Positions 8,603 through 11,493 of a stretch of DNA of 11,493 nt are shown piece after piece. The stretch lies in NCBI GenBank assembly GCA_905203195.1, contig CAJKVD010000008.1, positions 1 through 11,493 of the forward strand, in the 5' to 3' direction. Source of the stretch: an uncultured Clostridium sp. GTDB lineage: Bacteria; Bacillota; Clostridia; TANB77; CAG-508. Every line of letters starts with the position of its first letter. The stretch's first letter is position 1. A program made the position numbers and the translations under genes. The notes under the pieces were generated by a model. It did no database searches. It was not told the DNA's origin and saw nothing but the letters and a program-made list of their open reading frames with translations.

Positions 8603-8635
8603 AAATATGGGGTCTATTTTACAGACCCCATATTT
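8603..8635 (-). terminator. Terminator/attenuator between antitoxin repeats and toxin gene
   Basis: A perfect 13-bp stem: plus-strand 8603-8615 pairs with 8623-8635 around a 7-nt loop (8616-8622). On the minus strand the core is GGGGTCT/AGACCCC followed by ATATTTTC, a short T tract. In type III systems this hairpin lets most transcripts end after the antitoxin, so antitoxin RNA exceeds toxin mRNA. Confidence 0.85.
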
Positions 8636-8648
8636 AACTATAATTAAC

Positions 8649-8744
8649 ATTTTTCCACCTGCACATTTATATCTCGCAAGCAGGGTTGCGGTTCACATTC
8701 TCTCACCTATAAATTTATATTTCGCAAATAGGGTTGCGGTTCAC
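8649..8744 (-). repeat. Two direct 48-nt repeats of the antitoxin RNA
   Basis: Both units begin GTGAACCGCAACCCT on the minus strand and follow each other without a spacer. Of nine differences, four lie in the two covarying base pairs of the predicted second stem. Confidence 0.9.
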
Positions 8745-8754
8745 ATTTTAATTA

Positions 8755-8777
8755 TAGTAGATATTAAATATCTACTA
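8755..8777. repeat. Perfect 11-bp inverted repeat at the antitoxin 5' end
   Basis: TAGTAGATATT (8755-8765) and AATATCTACTA (8767-8777) around a single central A. It begins just downstream of the predicted antitoxin transcription start. It could be a 5' RNA hairpin or an operator. Confidence 0.6.
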
Positions 8778-8788
8778 CTATTATATTC

Positions 8789-8817
8789 ATTATACATATT
8801 TTTTATGAAAATATCAA
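8789..8817 (-). promoter_or_regulatory. Sigma-A promoter of the toxin-antitoxin locus
   Basis: On the minus strand TTGATA (8812-8817), a 17-bp spacer and TATAAT (8789-8794). The match is close to consensus, as expected for an antitoxin RNA made in excess. Predicted start is near 8782. Confidence 0.85.
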
Positions 8818-8847
8818 GACTTTTTATATAAATATTTCAAAAAAATA

Positions 8848-8878
8848 TTGACTTTGACCCAACTCTAAGTGATAATAT
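8848..8878 (+). promoter_or_regulatory. Promoter of the decayed oxidoreductase cluster, MerR-like operator
   Basis: TTGACT (8848-8853) and GATAAT (8871-8876) are 17 bp apart; taken instead with TAATAT (8873-8878) the spacer is 19 bp. Between the boxes, ACTTTGA (8851-8857) and TCTAAGT (8864-8870) form an imperfect dyad with a 6-bp centre. A dyad within a long spacer is typical of MerR-family regulated promoters. It diverges from the toxin-antitoxin promoter 30 bp away. Confidence 0.6.
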
Positions 8879-8904
8879 AAGAGAGGAAAAAAGGAGGAAT
8901 AGAA

Positions 8905-9530
8905 ATGGCATATTTAGGAGAAGAAGTAAAAAATTAGGATTTGGATTAATGAGACTACCACAAAAAGATGGAAAAATAGACATTGAACAGACAAAAGAAA
9001 TGGTAGACAAATTTTTAGAAGCAGGATTCACATATTTTGACACTGCATGGGCATATGCAGGAAGTGAAGATGCAATAAGACAAGCATTAGTAGAAAGATA
9101 TCCAAGAGAAAAATTTCAATTAGCAACAAAAAATGCAGCATGGATAAATTGCAAAACAAGAGAAGAAGCCATATCACAATTTGAAACTTCACTAAAACAA
9201 ACAGGAGCAGGATATTTTGACTTTTATTTATTACACAATTTAGGAGAAGGAAGAAAAAAATTCTTTGACGATTTTGATATGTGGAATTGGATTTTAGAAA
9301 TGAAAGAACAGGGAAAAATCAAAAGAATGTTATGAAGCAGCAAGAAAACATAGAAACCAGTAATAATAATGGAGCCAGTAAAAGGCGGAATGTTAGCAAA
9401 TCCACCAAAAAGAGTAAAAGCAAATCAAGAAATTTCTGTAGCATCATGGGCAATAAAATTTGCATCAGAATGTATAAAATGTGGAAGATGTGAATCAGTA
9501 TGTCCTCAACACATTCATATTAGGCAATAA
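8905..9530 (+). pseudogene. Aldo/keto reductase with ferredoxin-type C-terminus, decayed
   Basis: SD AAGGAGGA (8891-8898) precedes ATG 8905, which reads MAYLGEEVKN and stops at 8935-8937. Adding one A to the run before the stop restores KLGFGLMRLPQKDG, then VDKFLEAGFTYFDTAWAYAGSEDAIRQAL and TGAGYFDFYLLHNL, an aldo/keto reductase with the FDTA catalytic-Asp segment. At about 9328 the frame shifts and sequence is lost: GKIKRM jumps to CYEAARKH, skipping the GFSFH and QLQINY region. Another one-base loss near 9354 leads to KPVIIMEPVKGGMLANPP. A second deletion joins SVASWAIKFAS to CIKCGRCESVCPQHI, a 4Fe-4S motif CxxCxxCxxxCP. The stop is 9528-9530. About 626 bp remain of an expected 1100 or so. 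The intact family consists of NAD(P)H or ferredoxin-linked oxidoreductases of unknown substrate. A working product is very unlikely. Confidence 0.88.
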
Positions 9531-9540
9531 CTAGAAAAAA

Positions 9541-9669
9541 GTGGCAAAAGTATATTTTACTAAAGAAATAACACCAGAAAGTGTAGTAAAAATGTATGAA
9601 AAAATATGGTTAGAATTACCAGGAAAAGTAGCTGTAAAATTACATTCAGGAGAACAAGAAAATCAAAAC
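9541..9669 (+). pseudogene. DUF362 Fe-S protein, N-terminal remnant
   Basis: GTG 9541 (probably a former ATG) opens VAKVYFTKEITPESVVKMYEKI, then LPGKVAVKLHSGEQENQN. This is the N-terminus of a DUF362-domain protein, a family that often carries ferredoxin-type clusters and is usually around 300 residues. After the ENQN codons the sequence runs straight into the start of larC, and the frame stops at 9679-9681. Only about 43 codons remain. No SD is visible. The gene sat directly behind the reductase, so the two were probably an operon. Confidence 0.75.
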
Positions 9670-10064
9670 ATTATATTTTGACTGCTCAAGTGGTATAAGT
9701 GGAAACATATTTATCAACAACGACAACAGAGAAAATTGGCTGGGGAGCAGGAACAAAAGAATTAAAAATTCCAAATGTATTAAAAATATATTTAGGAGAA
9801 GCAGAGAAGCCTAATGAAGACTTTGTAGTAATGAAAACAAATATAGATGATTGTGGAGGAGAAATATTTGGCTATACTAAAGAACTATTATTTAAAAATG
9901 GAGCATTAGATGTATTTTTCACACCAATTTATATGAAGAAAAATAGGCCTGCTTATAGAATGACAGTAGCTTGTAGAACTAAAGATATGTATAAACTTCA
10001 AGATATTATTTTTAGAGAAACAATTACAATTGGAATGAGATATAGATATGAATATCGAACATAA
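9665..10064 (+). pseudogene. larC: LarC, nickel-pincer cofactor synthesis protein, internally deleted
   Basis: AAAACATTATATTTT at 9665 onward encodes KTLYFDCSSGISGN, the N-terminus of LarC, but the expected ATG reads ATC. After about 14 residues the frame changes and LarC's C-terminal half follows: TEKIGWGAGTKELKIPNVLKIYLGE, then TNIDDCGGEIFGYTKELLFKNGALDVFFTPIYMKKNRPAYRMTV and LQDIIFRETITIGMRYRYEYRT. The open C-terminal piece can be read from GTG 9699 (121 codons). LarC normally has about 400 residues and inserts nickel into the pyridinium pincer cofactor used by lactate racemase LarA. The middle is missing, and the end also looks cut short after YRT. No larB, larE or larA is nearby. Identification of both fragments is firm; function is presumably lost. 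Confidence 0.85.
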
Positions 10065-10075
10065 TTAAAAGTTCT

Positions 10076-10129
10076 AAAACCACCTAAAGGCGAATACTAT
10101 TAAACAAAAGTATCGCATAGGGGGTTTTT
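10076..10129 (+). terminator. Terminator-like hairpin overlapping the spoIIID ribosome binding site
   Basis: AAAACC (10076-10081) pairs with GGTTTT (10123-10128), CCTA (10083-10086) with TAGG (10118-10121), GCG (10090-10092) with CGC (10114-10116), and ATACT (10094-10098) with AGTAT (10109-10113). That is about 18 pairs with small internal loops, ending in TTTTT (10125-10129). The SD (AGGGGG, 10119-10124) lies in the 3' arm. It should end or block read-through from the decayed cluster. Confidence 0.65.
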
Positions 10130-10133
10130 CTGT

Positions 10134-10427
10134 ATGGAGCAAAAATCATCAATAGAAGAACGTGCAGTAGAACTAGCACATTATATAATAGAATCCAAAG
10201 ACACAGTAAGAGGAGCAGCAAAAAAGTATGGAATAAGCAAAAGTACAGTACATAAAGATGTATCTGAAAGATTAAAAAAGATAAATCCAGGATTAGCAAA
10301 AGAAGTAAGGGAAGTATTAGACGAAAATAAAGCAGAAAGACACATAAGAGGAGGAATGGCAACAAAACTAAAATACAGTCATATGCATGAAAAACAAGAA
10401 ATAAAAAATAACAAAAAAAGCATGTAA
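10134..10427 (+). CDS. spoIIID: SpoIIID, sporulation transcriptional regulator
   Basis: A 97-residue DNA-binding protein closely resembling SpoIIID, which modulates many sigma-E dependent genes and sigK in the mother cell during endospore formation. Seen here: a helix-turn-helix at about residues 24-43 (TVRGAAKKYGISKSTVHKDV), SERLKKINPGLAKEVREVLDENKAERH, then the basic RHIRGGMATKLKY segment (69-81) that adds a second DNA contact in the Bacillus protein. Length matches the family. ATG 10134 has SD AGGGGG 9 nt upstream, buried in a predicted hairpin. A sigma-E-like -10 (AATACTAT, 10093-10100) is present but no good -35 was seen. The stop codon lies inside the shared terminator with veg. It marks the organism as an endospore former by descent. 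Confidence 0.96.
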   Translation: MEQKSSIEERAVELAHYIIESKDTVRGAAKKYGISKSTVHKDVSERLKKINPGLAKEVREVLDENKAERHIRGGMATKLKYSHMHEKQEIKNNKKSM

Positions 10428-10440
10428 TAAACATGCTTTT
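10416..10440. terminator. Bidirectional terminator between spoIIID and veg
   Basis: AAAAGCATGT (10416-10425) pairs perfectly with ACATGCTTTT (10431-10440) around AATAA. The minus strand has the longer T run (seven T), so it serves veg best. It overlaps the last codons and stop of spoIIID. Confidence 0.8.
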
Positions 10441-10446
10441 AAAAAT

Positions 10447-10782
10447 TTATACCACAACGGTATTCATTTGTGTATCAACTGATGAATTTAAAATATGCTT
10501 TTTATGTTTATTATTAACAGGAGGTGGAATAAGAGGACTATAAGAAGTACCATCAAAAACTTCCACTTCGACAGTTCTAGTCAAAACATCAGTATAACTA
10601 TAAGTTACATTACTATTATTTTCTTCATACCTAACAACAAAAATATTAGGATATGCCTTTTCAATTGTCGCTTCTTTTTCAAAGGCCTTGCATCTACCCA
10701 AAGAACCTTTAACAATTATCTTTTGACCCACTTTCTCCAAGATGTCAGTTTTAAGATTTGCTATATCTGATTTACAAATCAT
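10447..10782 (-). CDS. veg: Veg family protein
   Basis: A 111-residue protein of the Veg family (DUF1021). In B. subtilis, Veg is a small, very abundant protein that promotes biofilm matrix gene expression by antagonising the repressor SinR; its role elsewhere is unclear. Seen here: GRCKAFEKEATIEKAYPNIFVVRY (29-51) and YSYTDVLTRTVEVEVF (61-76), both core family motifs. The last 30 or so residues (PLIPPPVNNKHKKHILNSS...) extend beyond the 86-residue Bacillus protein. ATG 10782 follows AGGTGAT (plus-strand 10786-10792). It sits downstream of yabG in the same direction, as in Bacillus, and is driven by its own strong promoter. Confidence 0.9.
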   Translation of the reverse strand: MICKSDIANLKTDILEKVGQKIIVKGSLGRCKAFEKEATIEKAYPNIFVVRYEENNSNVTYSYTDVLTRTVEVEVFDGTSYSPLIPPPVNNKHKKHILNSSVDTQMNTVVV

Positions 10783-10811
10783 GTCATCACCTACTCTCTT
10801 AAGATAGGTAA

Positions 10812-10840
10812 ATTATAGCATTTTTTACATAAAATGTCAA
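10812..10840 (-). promoter_or_regulatory. Perfect consensus sigma-A promoter of veg
   Basis: On the minus strand TTGACA (10835-10840), 17-bp spacer, TATAAT (10812-10817): both hexamers are exact consensus with optimal spacing. The veg promoter of B. subtilis is likewise among the strongest vegetative promoters. Confidence 0.92.
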
Positions 10841-10927
10841 AAAAAGGAAAATAAAGAAAAATAGCTGAATTACAGCAATATCAAGGCATACAAAAGATTA
10901 TAAAAGCAATATTACATTTAAATAACA

Positions 10928-10946
10928 AATACATTACAAATGTATT
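10928..10946 (-). terminator. Weak hairpin after yabG
   Basis: AATACATT (10928-10935) pairs with AATGTATT (10939-10946) with a 3-nt loop. It has no clear T tract, so termination of yabG here is uncertain. Nothing else was seen between it and the veg promoter. Confidence 0.3.
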
Positions 10947-10951
10947 ACAAG

Positions 10952-11493
10952 TCATGTAATTGTAAATTGTTTAACCATTTTGCCATTAGATCCAATGCCA
11001 TCAATTCCCTTTTTGCCATCACGAATTTCAGAAGCAATATCATCAATTGTAATATATTTATAGTTTTCAGTAACAGCAACTTTTTCAGCAACTACAATAG
11101 GATCCAAAAAATCAATTAAAATTCTAGCAGGAGAAGAAGCAAAATTTGCCCCAGCAGAAATAAGAGCTTCAAAATAACTTTGACAAGCACCAGCAAAAAT
11201 TACAGTATTTTTTTTGTTCTCAAGATCATATCTTCTAGCCTCTTTAACTGTATCTATAAAATGCTTAGAATTTCTATAATTATATATATCATAATAACCA
11301 ACATTTTTTTTAATCATCCCATCATGACCTGTAACTATTAGAATGTCAGGATTATAAATCTTAAGTAAAGAATATACTACTTTAGATTGCTTATATTCAG
11401 GGATATTTTTAACAATAGCATTTAAACCAAGTTTTTTATAATAATAATAAGATTTATTAGAATACTGTTTATCCCAATCAAGATGCAAAATTT
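10952..11493 (-). CDS. yabG: YabG, sporulation-specific protease (C-terminal part)
   Basis: The visible 180 residues are the C-terminal part of YabG, a mother-cell protease that trims spore coat proteins such as SpoIVA and prepares coat proteins for cross-linking. Seen here: ILHLDWDKQYSNKSYYYYKKLGLNAIVKNIPE, PDILIVTGHDG, YNYRNSKHFIDTVKEARRY, VIFAGACQSYFEALISAGANFASSPARI (with a candidate catalytic Cys in GACQS and His in TGHDG), and LDPIVVAEKV. The reading frame is open to the window edge; the full protein is near 290 residues, so roughly the first third is missing. The TTG that precedes HLDWD is an internal Leu codon, not a start. The order yabG then veg is conserved with Bacillus. Confidence 0.93.
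   Translation of the reverse strand, partial: ILHLDWDKQYSNKSYYYYKKLGLNAIVKNIPEYKQSKVVYSLLKIYNPDILIVTGHDGMIKKNVGYYDIYNYRNSKHFIDTVKEARRYDLENKKNTVIFAGACQSYFEALISAGANFASSPARILIDFLDPIVVAEKVAVTENYKYITIDDIASEIRDGKKGIDGIGSNGKMVKQFTIT

Larger units (their letters stand above)
8636..8782 (-). ncRNA. cptI: Type III antitoxin RNA precursor (CptI-like), two pseudoknot repeats
   Basis: The minus-strand transcript carries two 48-nt repeats (8697-8744, then 8649-8696; 39 of 48 bases identical). In each, CGCAA pairs with TTGCG (8734-8738 with 8723-8727; 8686-8690 with 8675-8679). The loop of that stem pairs with a downstream segment: CCTAT with ATAGG in the first repeat (8728-8732 with 8706-8710), and CCTGC with GCAGG in the second (8680-8684 with 8658-8662). 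Two of these pairs change in a compensating way, supporting an H-type pseudoknot as found in known type III antitoxins. A partial third repeat start (AAATGT) follows. An 11-bp flanking pair (8637-8647 with 8748-8758) could enclose the array. The toxin is expected to cut the precursor into single repeat units that bind it. The 5' end is placed from the promoter. Confidence 0.85.

Noticed and set aside
8649..8744. Possible CRISPR remnant, because of two similar direct repeats
   Set aside because: The units touch each other with no unique spacer, carry internal pseudoknot pairing and lie between a promoter and a toxin gene. An antitoxin RNA explains them fully.
8607..8831. 74-codon open frame on the + strand
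   Set aside because: It is antisense to the antitoxin RNA, has no SD, and its repeated residues simply reflect the 48-nt repeats.
9281..9493. 70-codon open frame on the + strand
   Set aside because: It is an out-of-frame reading of the decayed aldo/keto reductase; the residues from the other frames match the family.
8590..10070. Insertion sequence or transposon scar as the cause of the decay
   Set aside because: I saw no transposase fragments, terminal inverted repeats or target duplications around the deletions; short shared sequences explain the joints better.
10495..10770. 91-codon open frame on the + strand opposite veg
   Set aside because: It has no SD and no family features, while the opposite strand encodes a clear Veg protein with a consensus promoter.

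Overview
The window is a very AT-rich stretch with AGA, ATA and TTA codons dominating. Strong sigma-A type promoters, purine-rich Shine-Dalgarno (SD) sequences and two sporulation genes (spoIIID, yabG) point to an endospore-forming Clostridia-type Firmicute, probably a gut lineage. I cannot name the species from sequence alone.

Left part (1-4679, + strand): a housekeeping run with 11-38 bp gaps. It holds the 3' part of addB (recombination nuclease), a PgeF/YlmD-type laccase-domain protein, a family 4 uracil-DNA glycosylase and a GltD-like Fe-S flavoprotein oxidoreductase. addB has an in-frame TAA at 29-31 with protein-like sequence on both sides.

Middle part (4680-8100, + strand): a consensus promoter and a structured leader of about 130 nt precede a MATE transporter fused to a cytidylate-kinase-like domain. 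A membrane-anchored protein follows whose C-terminal 70 residues look like the end of a serpin. Both genes end in good intrinsic terminators.

8103-8817 (- strand): the most notable element, a complete type III toxin-antitoxin locus of CptIN type. A consensus promoter drives two 48-nt repeats, then comes a terminator hairpin and an endoribonuclease gene with its own SD. Each repeat folds as an H-type pseudoknot. The two repeats differ by compensatory changes in two base pairs of the second stem, which is direct evidence for the RNA structure.

8848-10064 (+ strand): a cluster of decayed genes behind an intact-looking promoter. It contains a ferredoxin-type aldo/keto reductase, a DUF362 Fe-S protein and larC (nickel-pincer cofactor synthesis). 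Each is cut by frameshifts and large deletions that leave the ends recognisable.

Right part (10076-11493): an 18-bp terminator-like hairpin buries the SD of spoIIID. spoIIID (+) converges on veg (-) across a shared terminator. veg has a perfect-consensus promoter and lies downstream of yabG (-), which runs off the window. The yabG-veg order matches that in Bacillus subtilis.
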